Shown here piece after piece: positions 22,881-34,576 of a stretch of 64,000 nt of DNA. Where the stretch lies: NCBI GenBank assembly GCA_907164885.2, contig OU015490.1, positions 10,394,516-10,458,515 of the forward strand, in the 5' to 3' direction. Under the pieces are notes generated by a model. The model was given only the letters and a program-made list of their open reading frames with translations, was not told the DNA's origin and did not search any database. The position numbers and the translations under genes were made by a program. The stretch is from Dolomedes plantarius. Taxonomy: Eukaryota > Arthropoda > Arachnida > Araneae > Dolomedidae. Every line of letters starts with the position of its first letter. The first letter of the stretch is position 1.

Positions 22881-24875
22881 TTAAAGGGTGGGAGTTAGAA
22901 TAAGAGAATTGATACAAGACTTGTTCCTGAATGCAGCAACTTCCTTGCACCAGTCTGTCCAATCCGTGGAACCTCTCTTGATGGTCGCAGTCCTAGTAAA
23001 GGGGTTCGTTGACCGTGTGGGCATCCTTCGTGCAGCAGGTCGTAGGTCCTGAGGCGCTGGTCCGGCTTGACGATGGACAGGAGGTCTCTTGGGAGGAGGC
23101 CAACCTTGCTGGGCGGCAGAAATCTTCCGTTTCCTGTACTTATGCAAAGGAACTTTAAAATTGTCATTCTTCCTTTTGATAACCTTGTGTACCTTATCAG
23201 CGACGCATTCATCCTTTGATGGAGTTTTTGTAGTGCACACTTTACCATTCTTCGTACTTTTGCTTGTATCGGTATTAAATTTTAATGCAGATTCTATTTT
23301 TTCAACAACCTGACTCTGCTTTTCGTATTTGTGCTTATACGACTTCTTGTTTACCGCCTTAATTACTTCAGTATTAGCAGTTTTAATGCTGGAACCTGAA
23401 GGCGCTTTTTCACGTTTTTTATCCCCTTTAACTTTAGTTTTATCCTCTTTTGACTAAAAAGTCTCTTTGAAACTTGAGATATCAGAATCGTTATCATTTA
23501 AATTCTTTAACACTGCTTCAGTTTTAGGAAGATTAAGCTTTTTGTACTGGTGCGTTTTAATGCAACCTGCGTCTATAACTTCCGAAGCATCAGCTAAACT
23601 ACTTACAGTATAACTCTGTGTCAACTTTTCATCCTGACTCTCAGTATGGTTTTCATGTACTTTATTTAAAACCATATTATCAACCTGGCCTACAGCATCC
23701 TCATTCGGATGGAAACTTGAAATAATATCATCATTACCTAGCGAGTTCCTACTATCGTTTAAAGAATTTTTATTGTCGTCAACTAATAAGTATTCACTAA
23801 CTTCCGTAACGCATACTTCGTCATCTACTAAATTTCCTTCATTAACAGATGTGTGAATATCATCTAAAATATCAGGTATAGCATCAATAATATCAGGTAT
23901 AGCATTAATAATATCAGGTATAGCATTAATAGAAGTGTCCGATGATTTATTTTCTAAACCACTAGCATTAGTATCGGCACTATTTTCAGAAATTTGTACT
24001 GGAATTACCTCATCATTCCAGCTAGACTCACTTTCTTTATAAGCCACAAAAATACCCTGACTTTCACTATTCTCAAAATAATGATTACTGCTCGGACAAA
24101 ATAATACATTTGACCACACAGTTTCAACAGGTTGAACCATATCATGTGAATCAACTTGCCAGTGCAAGTAAGGTGCTTGCATATTATTTTCTTTAAGTGC
24201 ACTAATTTCATTATAACGCCGTGCGCTTCTATTATTTTGCCTGCGGTACTGCTTACGCTGCTGGTTTGAAACTCGCGAAAAATTTTGGCGCGGCTGTATA
24301 AAACTTCTCGTACCTGAATGACGGTACGGGGTAGCGAAGAAATGTCTATTGTCATATTTAGCTAAAGCTTGAAGGAGGGTAACCTTGCTTGTAATTGTTT
24401 GATTATCTAAAAAATCTTGAACACTTGGCTTCAAACGTTGGATAACTATTTTTAAGATTACCGCTTCCGTTACCCCTTCTAAATATTCCTCACACTTGGA
24501 AATCTTTTCCGTAGCAAAATCTAACGCAGACTGACCTTCACGTTGCCTTAGCGAATAAATTTCCGCTTCAATTTCACTTTGATTATAGGTCTTTGGAAAA
24601 ACGCTAAGAAACTGTTGCTTGAATGACGAATAGTCAAAAATCAGATTACTGCTTTGCATACACGTGTACCACTGATATGCACTACCTCTTAAAGCGGCTA
24701 GAGCAATTTTAAGTTTATCTCCCTCTGGGGTGCATTGTTGCTGAAAGTAATGCTCAATTTTCTTTAGGAATTGGCTTGAGGGGCCGCCATTGAATGTGGC
24801 TTCGAATGGCGCAATTTGCTGAACCATAATTACCCGAGGAAAATTTCCAGCAGGATTTTGTTCGACAACACTCAT
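22881..24875 (-). pseudogene. B2 gag, one amber codon
   Basis: ATG 24875 (MSVVEQNPAGNF) is preferred over an upstream in-frame ATG at 24947 because the older copy B1 shares this start and has stops upstream of it. Residues 20-180 carry the retrotransposon-gag core (FNGGPSSQFLKKIEHYF, FKQQFLSVFPKTY, EIYSLRQREGQSALDF). The later part is acidic and low-complexity, with a short GIPDI-type repeat. The frame reaches a TAG at 23454-23456 after 473 codons and then stays open in the same frame for about 190 more, ending in a Lys/Pro-rich basic tail (KRKNDNFK, PPPKRPPVHRQ). B1 has TGG at the amber site, so TGG to TAG mutation is likeliest; readthrough is possible but unproven. No CCHC zinc knuckle is present. 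Confidence 0.85.
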
Positions 24876-24995
24876 TTTTAAATAGTATATAAGTACTTGC
24901 AACAATTTTATCAATATAAGTACACAGTATACAGTTTTTAATTTCAATTATGTTGTTCGTTACAAATGTAACGCTAACTACCAGGGTATATATAT

Positions 24996-25008
24996 CTTTC
25001 GGGCGCCA
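24996..25008 (-). other. Primer-binding site of B2
   Basis: TGGCGCCCGAAAG on the minus strand, two bases inside the 5' LTR. TGG pairs with the tRNA CCA end, and TGGCGCCCGAA is the form typical of a tRNA-Lys primer. Confidence 0.85.
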
Positions 25009-25010
25009 GT

Positions 25011-25443
25011 ATAGAGTTTCTATGCTCACTTCTACCCAGACTTGGGTGTATATAATTTGAAGTGGCACCCTATTTGTATTTTATACAAACACAGTTTATA
25101 CATGAAACAATGTTTATTGAATTCGTTGCACATATAGTTGGCTTTTACAGCAATAAGCATGCGTACTACTTGTACGGAATATAAATACAGCTTTCAAGAA
25201 CAATATATTTTTATACTCACGAACAGTAAGTCAAACCAGCAGTACTGCCATGTAAACTTCTGGCCCGCTAAGCACTAGCGCAGGATAACACCTTTTCAAC
25301 CTTAACAACCTTCCCTTTTTCATTAATGACGCTGCGTGGTATTTATACTAAGCGCGTATGCCGAAATTAGCATATCTAAAGCAGCTTCTTTAATTCACTC
25401 AAAAGTTCGATTCTTGTGAATCGAATCTTGTGTATACCTTACA
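25011..25443 (-). repeat. 5' LTR of B2
   Basis: 433 bp, nearly identical to 21908-22342. A tRNA primer site lies inside its left edge and the AATAT target duplication outside its right edge. Confidence 0.93.
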
Positions 25444-25448
25444 AATAT

Positions 25449-27741
25449 CCTCAGTTAGTTTTTCTAGAATAGGAATAGTAAAAACTGCCCTTGATAGAAA
25501 ATCTGCAGGGTTCGATTCTCCTGCAATATGTTCAATTTTGAAATCAAATTCCTATATATCTAATAACCATCGCGCTGTAATATCTGATTGTTTTGTTAAA
25601 CTTAAATGATGTGTTAAGGATTTGGAATCAGTTAGAACTTTAAATCGTTTGCCAAACAAGAATTTTTTAAAATGTATCATCGCATCATGTATTGCCAACA
25701 GCTCAAGTTTTATTGAGGGATATCTGGTATCGGAATTCTTTAATTTTCTAGAGTAAAATTCTATTGGCATTTGTGTACCGTCATGTTCCTGCATCAGTAT
25801 CGCTGATAACGCAATCTTCGAAGCATCACAACTTAAAATAAAAGGCTTATTAAAATCTATCTTGAAAGTCGTTGGTTTTTGCAAAACAGAGTTCTGAATT
25901 TTCTCAAAAGCCTGCTGCATCTCTGCGTTCCATACAAACTTTACTTTCGGATTTGTTGCTTGTATTAACGGATATACGGTCTCTGAATACTTATTAATTA
26001 ATTCCCTGAAATAATTACATAGCCCTAAGAAGTATTTTAATTGTCGCCTATTCTTAGGTACAGGGAAATTAGAAATTTTTTTAATATTTTTCTCTGCTGG
26101 TGCTACACCGTTCTCATTAATTTCAAAGCCTAAGAATTCAATCGTGTCTTTATACAATTGTAATTTTGATGGTTCAATTGTTAGATTTATATCTTGTAAT
26201 CGTTTTAAAATTAACAATAATTTTTCTTCCATCTCTTCTTGTGAATTTGCACAAATAACCACATCGTCTAAATAATAATGTATATCATGTTCTTTTAAGT
26301 CACTGAGGCACTTGTCCACTAATTGAGCAAAATAAGCTGAGCTATTTTTAGCACCAAATTGAAGCCTGTTTGGCTCAAATTTCCCAAATTCTGTTATAAA
26401 TGCCAATTTATGTTTGTCCTCAGGTTTTAAAATAATTTGTTGAAATGCCGCATGTAAATCTAAAGTGCAGTATAGTTTGTACCCGCCTATATTATTTAAA
26501 ATTTCTCTAATATCCGGTAAATGGTATGGAAAACCTACCGCTATGTCATTCAAAAGCCTATAGTCACACGCCATTCTGTATTTAATGTTACCCGGGTTAT
26601 CTGTTTTCTTTGATGAATTTTTTTTTACAAAAATTACCGGAAAACTGTAGTTAGATGTAGAATGTTTTATTATCCCAACCTTTAGAAGCTTTTCGATTTC
26701 TGATTTCGCATAAGGTTTAATTGCGTAGGGTAACGGATAAGCTTTGGATTGAATGGCTAAATCATGGGATAATTTAAAATCTGGAAATACTAACGTTGTG
26801 CTCCCCAGGGTATCATATGATTTTGAAAAACAGCGGTAATGTTCTAATAATAATTTCATCACTCTTTCTCTATCCTCCTCTTGTAAATGTGACAGATCAA
26901 AATCTTTCTCACTTAATTCCTTTTTTCTTAATTCATGTATTTCATTTAACGTTAAATTATTAATTCTATATTCTTTTTGCGTGTTTTCTCCGTTCGCCTT
27001 ATTGATGACAAAGTCTTGATGACCGATTGCTAAATTCATTTTCTTATTCAATGTCAGTTTCTTATCGGTTGAATTATGTACATAAATTAAAATATGATTG
27101 GAGTGGTTCACTCTAACTAGCGCATTGTCTACCAGTACTCCTAATTTATTTTTATTTGAGGTAATTAATATATCTGTATTGTTTGGTAACTTCATCTTAG
27201 GTTCAAGCATTACGCATCTCGTCTCATGGGGCTCCAACGTTACTTTATTTATTAAGAAGCAATTAAAATTACTATTTGCATCCTCATGATTCATAGCTAA
27301 ACCTTTCAAAGACTTCGTATTTTCATCAGTGTATATATCTTTGAATGTTACATGATTGCTATCATAGTCGACCACTGCATTGTATTGTTTTAGAAATGGA
27401 TACCCTAGTATTATCTCGTAATGTTTGCTGACATTATTCATAACAAAAAAAGATTGTTTGAATGACCTTTTATCAATTTTGAAATAAATTTGTATTACTT
27501 TTGAAAATGGTATCTCAGTATTTTGTATTGTTGTAATTTTAATGTTTCTGGACAAATATTTTATTTTAACGTCGTTCTGTTTAATTTTTTCAAATAATGC
27601 CGCGCTCAAGATGTTAACCGCCGCTCCAGAATCCAACAACGCCGTACATATTAAATTTTGTATTTCTATTTTTAGTACGGGTTGATTTGAGACTTCTTTG
27701 AAAGTACAACTTGCAATTATCAATTGATTATTCTTTTTTTC
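25449..27741 (-). pseudogene. Element A pol, protease-RT-RNase H part
   Basis: Counting from codon 27723: an aspartic protease motif (ALLDSGAAVN, residues 29-37); a reverse transcriptase with MACDYRLLND, LDLHAAFQQI and the catalytic YLDD at residues 484-487; then RNase H with acidic residues in SCDAS, KLELLAI and LTDSKS (about 633, 674, 699). These would process the polyprotein and copy the RNA into DNA. The frame is open for 723 codons to a TAG at 25552-25554, where relatives have a sense codon. It then remains readable (EFDFKIEHIAGES) to the insertion point of B2 at 25448. The upstream gag-pol linker (27742-27913) is one base out of frame at a 7-A run. Confidence 0.93.
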
Positions 27742-27913
27742 TCATCTTTGATTTGATCCGTTTGTGTCGTCGATACCGTTTTGTTTTTCTCCCCCTGTTC
27801 ACTAATCTTCACATTTTTGATTATCTTACCCACTTGAATCTCATTTTGCCTCGGGAACCTCTGTATCTGTGGGCTTTTATTACTGTTTACACAGCGTACC
27901 AGCGGTTCCCTCT

Positions 27914-29108
27914 TTAGTACCTCCTCTCATATTGTGTCATTTTTAACCTCCTCTCATATTGTCTCCTACCTCTCATACCCCTATTATGTCTCACACCCCT
28001 GTCCATCCTGTCATAATTATAATCATAATTCCTATTTATCTCTGTATATGCTTCTCCCTTTTGCGGATAATAATTTCCTTGTCTTTGGTTATTTTGATTA
28101 TTATCAACATTACTGTAATTTTGCCTATAATTAACGTACGTTTGTGGCATTTGATTATTTCCATTAAAATTTCGCCTCTGGGGAGTCCCCCAATATGTAT
28201 TCGTAGAATTCGGAAAATTACTTTCTGCTTGAATTACTGGCTGTCTTTGATTTTGACTTATGGTCACATTTCTAGGGTTAAACCAGCATTGTAGTGTACT
28301 GTGGTTGGTTTTTCCACATAATTCACATTTTATGTCACCACCTTGGCCCTCTTTTGCATCTTTTACACTTAAGTTATTTATTTTCTCTGTCGTGGCGTTT
28401 AATCGTTCCATCAGTTCTTTATTTTGATTTAATAGTGATTCAATTATTTTCATTGAAGTGCTATCATTATTTATATCCATAACTCTGTTTTCCGAATCCT
28501 CTAGCGCGTTTTCTATGTTTCTTGCCGTTTCGTAAGCCTCGTTAAATGTGGTAGGAGCCGTTTTCTTAACTTCCAATTGAATATCGGGTCTTAATCCGTC
28601 TAAAAATTTTGATAATTTAATTTTTTCCGTCAGACCAACCGCTCCCTGATCCTCTGATAGTTTCGCAACTTTTAAATAGTTGTATTCGGCCCTGACAATT
28701 TCCTCCTTAAAATCTTTAACGGACTGTTCGGATTTCTGCGAGATTTTCATTAAGGCATTTTGTGATTTCATGAAATCTTGCTCCGGAGTGAATGTTAGTT
28801 TTAACGTTTTCTTAAAGTTTTCATAATTATTTTCGTCCTGTAACTCTTCGTGACTGCTTACATATTGTAATGCTCTGTCCTTTAGTTTTGCTTTTAAAAA
28901 TAACAATTTATGCTCTTCATTTAACTTCCCTATGTCTGCTATTTTATCAAATTGGCTAAAAAAAAATCGATGTTGTCATTTTTATTCCCAGTAAATCTGG
29001 CAAATGCACAAATATATCTTTGCCCTCCATAATTGTATTATCCTTTGTTTCTAATTTACGTATTAATTGCGCTCTAATTGCATCAATATCAATTTGCTGA
29101 TTCTGCAT
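27914..29108 (-). pseudogene. Element A gag
   Basis: The main open part (27914-28975) encodes a capsid-like helical region (YENFKKTLKLTF, LSKFLDGLRPDIQLEVKK) and a nucleocapsid zinc knuckle, CELCGKTNHSTLQC (Cys-X2-Cys-X4-His-X4-Cys), followed by an Asn/Gln/Arg-rich RNA-binding tail. The N-terminus from ATG 29108 is out of frame with it: a T9 run near 28955-28963 is one base short, and another shift lies upstream. Gag would form particles and package the RNA. Pol lies in the -1 frame relative to gag, with a short overlap at the gag stop, as usual for the family. Confidence 0.9.
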
Positions 29109-29720
29109 CAATCTAATGATTGGCAATATATCTTAAATATTGCCTAACCTATCCCTCAAACTATATAATTATTAACATATCATACATAAACTACCAACAA
29201 TTGTCATATCATTCTATTCACATTAGTTTTAAACAAATCACTTTAGTGTGTATTCAACATCAGTCAAATAATAAAGTTCATAATTATCTATCTAATATCA
29301 CGTCAAAATTTCAAACAATTCACAGTGGTAAAGAAATTGCACACAAGTCTCTGCTTCTGAATATCACACGTTAATATCCTACGGTTCTTATCATTCTTAA
29401 TATTATGATAAATATTCTCATTATTAAGTTTGGCGATTAACGTAATAGATCACCTCTCAAATTTACTACTTCTTCATACTTGTTATAATCATAATAGTGT
29501 TAAAATGTAATCTAAATGGTAATCATAATGTTGCTCATAAATCATATTCTAAGTCTATTTTCACTACAGTTGGTAAAAATAAAAAAATAAAAACTTGTTT
29601 CCTCTTCTACAAACAAAAAAAAACTTAATTATTCTAGCAACCTAACAACATATTATTTTAGTCTTGATTATTACTAAGGTCTCTTCCGTAATATCCACAA
29701 ATACTTCCAACCACGTGCAT
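29109..29720 (-). other. Leader between 5' LTR and gag of element A
   Basis: AT-rich untranslated leader of about 600 bp, presumably including packaging signals; no coding frame is supported. Confidence 0.6.
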
Positions 29721-29736
29721 CCTGGTCACGGCACCA
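29721..29736 (-). other. Putative primer-binding site of element A
   Basis: TGGTGCCGTGACCAGG on the minus strand, four bases inside the LTR. It starts with the TGG expected to pair with a tRNA CCA end. I do not assign the tRNA with confidence. Confidence 0.65.
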
Positions 29737-29740
29737 TAGA

Positions 29741-30577
29741 TATAGGAGTGAATCACCTAGAAGCAATGGATGCATGCATGGGTTGGAACAAGCAAGGAAT
29801 ACAACGCATGGACCTTAAACATACATTTATTTGATAACCCAAATTTCAGTTAACTTGTCAGAGCTATTAATAATACAATCAGTTTCATATTAACAATTTT
29901 GACATACGATACCCAGAAGCAGAGGCAAACTATAGAGTCAAATATGATTTTTAGAGTCTATCGGGGAGGCACTTACTATAACGGATGTATGAAACGATGA
30001 TCGTAGAATCGGCGACCGGGACCCAGTATCATCTCCAGTGTAGGAACACGTTGGCGGGATATTGGCACTTCTCCACGGCTATGGGGTAGACGAGAGCCTC
30101 CGACATCTAACTCTCAAGAACCCAACCTAAAATCCGTCTGCTACTTTTTTTTTGATTCCTTCCGTCCTTAGCGAAGCTGTTGTCCGTTTACAGGGGGGGC
30201 CATTCTAGCACGCCCCTCACTTTCATTGGGCAGTGGGCTGTTTCTCTTTCAGTGGTTCCTATCCCTAATTGGTCCTTTATTATACCGCCTCTGTCGCCTC
30301 TGTCCATAGTCTATGTAGTACCTCCCCCCCACATACGTTTATTTTGTAAAACAACTTTGATTCTTCTCCTCTGACGTTTTTACTGTGGGCCATAAAATAA
30401 CGACCATCCATCTTGTAAAATTTAAACTTCAGATCGCTATCACTGGCCACACCGACAGCTATTCTTCTATTTTTTTATTGGTTTCCAATCCTGTATTTAC
30501 CCCTGCCTCTGCATCCTTTATGATACATTCTTTATTGTCCACACACCGTGGGGAATTACACCATTTTCATTTCTACA
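29741..30577 (-). repeat. 5' LTR of Ty3/gypsy element A
   Basis: 837 bp, plus-strand start TATAGGAGTGAATCACC and end ...TTTCATTTCTACA, followed by the GTGTA target duplication. Confidence 0.95.
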
Positions 30578-30677
30578 GTGTACATTTAAAATAAAATCTA
30601 AAAATTATTTATGGATTTACAAGTTCTATTTTTATATAAAATATAACTGAAGAATTGTAATTTTGATATAAAACAAA

Positions 30678-30682
<5 letters not shown>

Positions 30683-30743
<61 letters not shown>
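30683..30743. repeat. (TA)n microsatellite
   Basis: About 60 bp of uninterrupted TA repeat. Confidence 0.95.
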
Positions 30744-30748
<5 letters not shown>

Positions 30749-31004
30749 TCATTGGAGCTTCAGTAGCTCGAATTTGATCATGTTTACGGTCAGTTCAGTG
30801 TAGTCAAAGGTAGTGTGCCCCCTTAAATTCAAATTGACAATGCTAGGATAAATGTCCAAGAATATCTCATATATCTCAATCACATATTATCTCCATCAGA
30901 TAATATGTGGCAGATTTGACTGTACGAAATTCCTATCTATTCACACGGAGTATGGTTGTGCTCCTTGTAGTTATTAAGATATTCAACATTAAGATATTCA
31001 ACAT

Positions 31005-31165
31005 TAATGATCGAGTGACGCGGGCGCTGGATTTCGGAACCCGAGCCTGAGGGTTTGAATCCAAGCAAACGAAAGAACCAAGGAGAAATGGCATTGTGCA
31101 ATACAAGCAGTCTATTGCTGATGAAGAAAGGGCAAGAGACTGATTACTAGCGGGTGGTCTAGTAA
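31005..31165 (+). repeat. tRNA-derived SINE head
   Basis: A tRNA-like promoter region: A-box-like GATCGAGTGACGCGGGCGC at about 31009-31027 and B box GGGTTTGAATCC at 31051-31062. The expected cloverleaf pairing and CCA end of a real tRNA are not evident, so a SINE is more likely. Confidence 0.55.
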
Positions 31166-31432
31166 TCAATCTAACTAGTGACTGATCATTCTTACTTTGA
31201 TTATATAACATATATGCTAAAAGTGCAAAATTTGTTTGTTACATAACTTCAATCTTGACCTAATGTGGTGTTTTAGATGTAATTTTCGTATTGGCCATAA
31301 AAACACGTAACGATAAAAGAGTTTAACACCTGACACATAAATAAAAACTGACAATTTGTTCGAAAGTGTTATTTTAATTCCATTAATTGAACATTCCATT
31401 AAACAACACTATATGTAATAAATTATCATATA

Positions 31433-31433
31433 G

Positions 31434-31520
<87 letters not shown>
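31433..31520. repeat. (TA)n microsatellite
   Basis: About 88 bp of TA repeat directly abutting the Helitron end at 31521. Confidence 0.95.
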
Positions 31521-31521
<1 letters not shown>

Positions 31522-32290
31522 TAGCTGAAAACCCGCACTTCACTACAGAGTACATTAAAATTAAATACAACGGTCAATGTATGCAATTTATGCCAAAAAA
31601 ATTATATATATATATATATATGTATGTATATATAATAAATACGACGATCAATGTATACAAAATTATGTAAAAAAGCAAAAAACCATATTTTTAAAAAAAT
31701 CGCAAGAGATATTTTTATAGACAAAATAATGTAGAAGAAAATGTTCAAATCAAATCTAATAGGACATACTAAAGAGTATAGTACAGTAAATATTGTACAG
31801 TTTGATGAACATATCTTTCACTGTATTTTAATATTTTTTTGGATAATGTCCAATCGTCTGCCGCATTAGCAAGGGTACGAGAAAAAAGTACGAGAAAAAG
31901 AAATCACGTGATCAGCATTTAATAAATTAAATTCTAAAAATTAATAGTTACAAATTCTCCAAAAATCAGAAAATGGAGGTGAAGATTCGAAAAAGATTTC
32001 ACTTTAAAGTAATTTTATGATCTTTCTCGTGATATAAATTTTATAACCTTCAAGTTATTATTTTATATGCAAACTTAAAAAAAGTTACTAAAACAGATTA
32101 ATAATTTAATTTTAAAAAATCTAAGAATTTTTCTAAAATATTTCTTAGTGCACCCGTACATTATAAGAAGAATCGCCATGCAAAATTTTAGTCCTTTTGG
32201 TTCAGCGGTTTTATCTGTGCGTTGTATGTCAGTCAGTCAATCAGTCAGTCAGTGAGTCAGTCAGTTACGGAACTGTTTTATATATGTAGA
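31521..32290 (-). mobile_element. Non-autonomous Helitron, copy 1
   Basis: On the minus strand the element starts TCTACATATATAAAACAG at 32290 and ends ...GGGTTTTCAGCTAG at 31521. It lies between a 5' A and a 3' T, the TC...CTAG ends and A/T insertion rule of Helitrons, with no target duplication. It is about 770 bp, has no coding capacity, and is an inverted relative of 61755-62449. It contains a CAGT/CAGTCAGT-rich stretch next to its 5' end. Confidence 0.85.
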
Positions 32291-34576
32291 TATTTGTGTG
32301 TGTGTATTCATTCCTAAACAAATTTATTATTTGTCATTAAGCCTTATGGTGATGATTTAAAAAATGTTTTATTTTTTAACATGTGGCCATCGGCAGTCGC
32401 TGCATATTTTATATCATTAGCTGCTTACTTTTTACAATCATATGTAAGTTCAGACTAAACGAGATATCCAAATACGACTAAGATTAAATTATGCTGTATT
32501 CACATTGACCATTCAGTTTTAAAAAGGCGAATTACAGAGTTCAATGATAAATCAACTTTATTGCTCGACATGAGTAAGAATGAAATCATAAGGGAAATAT
32601 ATGGAGTACCTAGTATATTAGGGTCTAATTAGCCCTCATGTAGCAAAAATTGACCGTAGCGCTCTCAAACAACTAACCTAGTATGTAAGCGTCTCCTACC
32701 GAGTAATCCAGCCAATAATTACCTATTCCCTAAGCCTATAACCTAAAATTATTTCTGATAGACATGAAATCTTTCTGCGAATCAATAAAGGCTAATCAAT
32801 GGCGTGTTATCGTAGTTTACCAGGATTTGGGGACCACCGGTTGCATCATCGAAGCTTTGACGTCGCTGATATCATTGGCGTCGAAGCTTGCCTCGGAAGA
32901 CCATAATTCCAGACTCGATGTCTAATCAACGGGGTGATTATGTAGCCATAATCGCCATTCTAACCATTTTTTTTTTGCTCTAGAGGTTGTATTTTGAATG
33001 ATTCTTGAAACAGGAGTCTAGAGACTTAAGTTGTGACAAGGCTGTAGAGCAACAGGTCTGCACAGGTGGTACAGCATAAAATATTTTTGTATGGTAATTT
33101 AATTCTTTTAGAAACCCGTGTTCTGTGTTTTGTGATTCTGTAACCTTTGTAGTAGGCTTTTAGACAGGTAAATGAAAATTAGTTCTTTGGAGAATTTTGT
33201 GCCCTTGACTCCTTAAATTTAAGAATATCCCCTACATAAACCGGCATTATAATGAATTTTTTTATGGTGAATATCCATAAAAAATGAAGTGTTTTATATT
33301 TTAACATGAGAAAAGCTATATGATCAAAAAATATGGTACATTATAATTTTCACCTTGATCTGTAGTTAGTTAAAGTTATTTTTAAGCATGTACCATTTTC
33401 TAAGAGGAATTTATACCTCACAGAAGAGTACTTTTAAACCTTTAACGAATATTGCTAGTTTTCCTATCTTAAGATTATCTTTTTAGACGTATCGCAAGCT
33501 AACAGATCTCCTAATATGACAACATCAAACTTTTAAGATTTTAACCTGAGGCCGCCTCTGATACATCATGTCATGGTAGCTTGATATAAGTATAACGATC
33601 AATCATTCAGCCTCATCTCTTTATCCTTTCAAAAGTATCTATCCTATGTAAACACCATTAAAGTATCTCGAAAAGCTCGGGAAAATAACTCGAGGCAGCA
33701 TCTCTTTTCTAGAAATGCGGTTAGAAAATCCCATGATGATTGACAGATTCTACTTGTTAATGTTTCTCGACAGATGCGGCAACTTTCTGTATGCATTAAA
33801 TCATGATGTAAAACCTCGTCATAATGAAATTTAACCAAATGATAAATCGTTTTAAAAGAATCTATTTTAAAGGTTCCGGCAAATTGAAGTTTATTTTTAG
33901 AATGTGTAATCAATACAACGGTAATCCTTACAACGATAACCGCCTGCACAGCAAGTTCACGGGTTTTGCAATAGAGTTTGATTTCACTACATACTTTCTA
34001 GAGTGTCATTCATCAACATTATATTTCTACGCTTCGATTTGCATTAATCTGTCTGTAGGAAAAAGCATAAAGCAAAGCGAAGTTACCATATAATTTCGTC
34101 AAAATAAATTAATTTCATGTCAGATATATTTAATGCTATATTTTTAAATTTTATGCATTTTATAAAATAGTATGTATATAATATTAACATTGTTCATTTG
34201 TGAAAATGTGATTCAGATGGACTTTAAAACATGAAGCATTATTAAGTGTATTTTGTAGCTCGAATAAATTTCTTTCGAAAAACTAAGACACGTTTTGGTT
34301 TTTTTAATCCCCATAATAAAATTAACTAAGTTAACAACAACATTTCTTCCAGTTCAGTTTAATATATTGTGCGATAGTTTTTTTTATGTAATTTGCTAGT
34401 TTCGTAAGACATTATGAAGACACACATGCTTAAAAATGCAAACATTCCAGAATACGGTACAGAACAAAGGAAAAACACTTTACGAAATATGTTTTTATGC
34501 AGTTTTTTTTAAAGTTATCCGGAATTACAGAACTTTGCTCGTCAAAATTAGTGAATAGTATTACCTGAAAAGGACT
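32291..34576. other. AT-rich spacer with one SINE-tail fragment
   Basis: A SINE-tail match (TTAGCCCTCATGTAGCAAAA ... TTGACCGTAGCGCTC) lies at about 32622-32668. Open frames near 33644-34093 on both strands show no recognisable domain. The rest has no supported feature. Confidence 0.5.

Larger units (their letters stand above)
21908..25443 (-). mobile_element. Gag-only LTR retrotransposon ('B2'), nested in element A
   Basis: Two LTRs (21908-22342 and 25011-25443) differ at only a handful of positions and flank about 2.7 kb that encodes a gag-like protein only. The duplication AATAT lies at 21903-21907 and 25444-25448, inside the pol gene of element A. A primer-binding site and a purine-rich tract are present, so the cis signals for reverse transcription are intact. 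Protease, RT and integrase are absent, which is the layout of a non-autonomous terminal-repeat retrotransposon with a gag domain (TR-GAG type). Copy B1 at 949-5804 has the same layout. Confidence 0.93.
17490..30577 (-). mobile_element. Ty3/gypsy LTR retrotransposon ('A'), minus strand, with nested insertion
   Basis: Two near-identical LTRs (17490-18323, 29741-30577) flank gag and pol in the order gag, protease, RT, RNase H, integrase. That order is diagnostic of Ty3/gypsy. The 5-bp duplication GTGTA lies at 17485-17489 and 30578-30582. By eye the LTRs differ by about eight substitutions and three indels, so the insertion is recent, yet the coding frames contain stops and frameshifts. A 3.5-kb gag-only element (21908-25443) is inserted in pol. 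No envelope gene is seen. Without the insert the element is about 9.5 kb. Confidence 0.95.

Noticed and set aside
24754..25068. Frame starting MPLQIIYTQVWVEV, also seen at the 21908 end
   Set aside because: It is the LTR end read into adjacent sequence; the shared start is LTR sequence, not a conserved protein.
27725..27745. Programmed -1 frameshift at the G AAA AAA run between gag-pol linker and protease
   Set aside because: The linker is already in the -1 frame relative to gag, so a second -1 shift would be needed; a one-base homopolymer loss is simpler.
32225..32275. CAGT-type short tandem repeats, considered as a CRISPR-like array
   Set aside because: Units are 4 bp without spacers, lie within a Helitron end, and the genome is eukaryotic.
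33644..34093. Overlapping frames of 101 and 89 codons on opposite strands
   Set aside because: No recognisable domain, splice pattern or codon bias; left as spacer.
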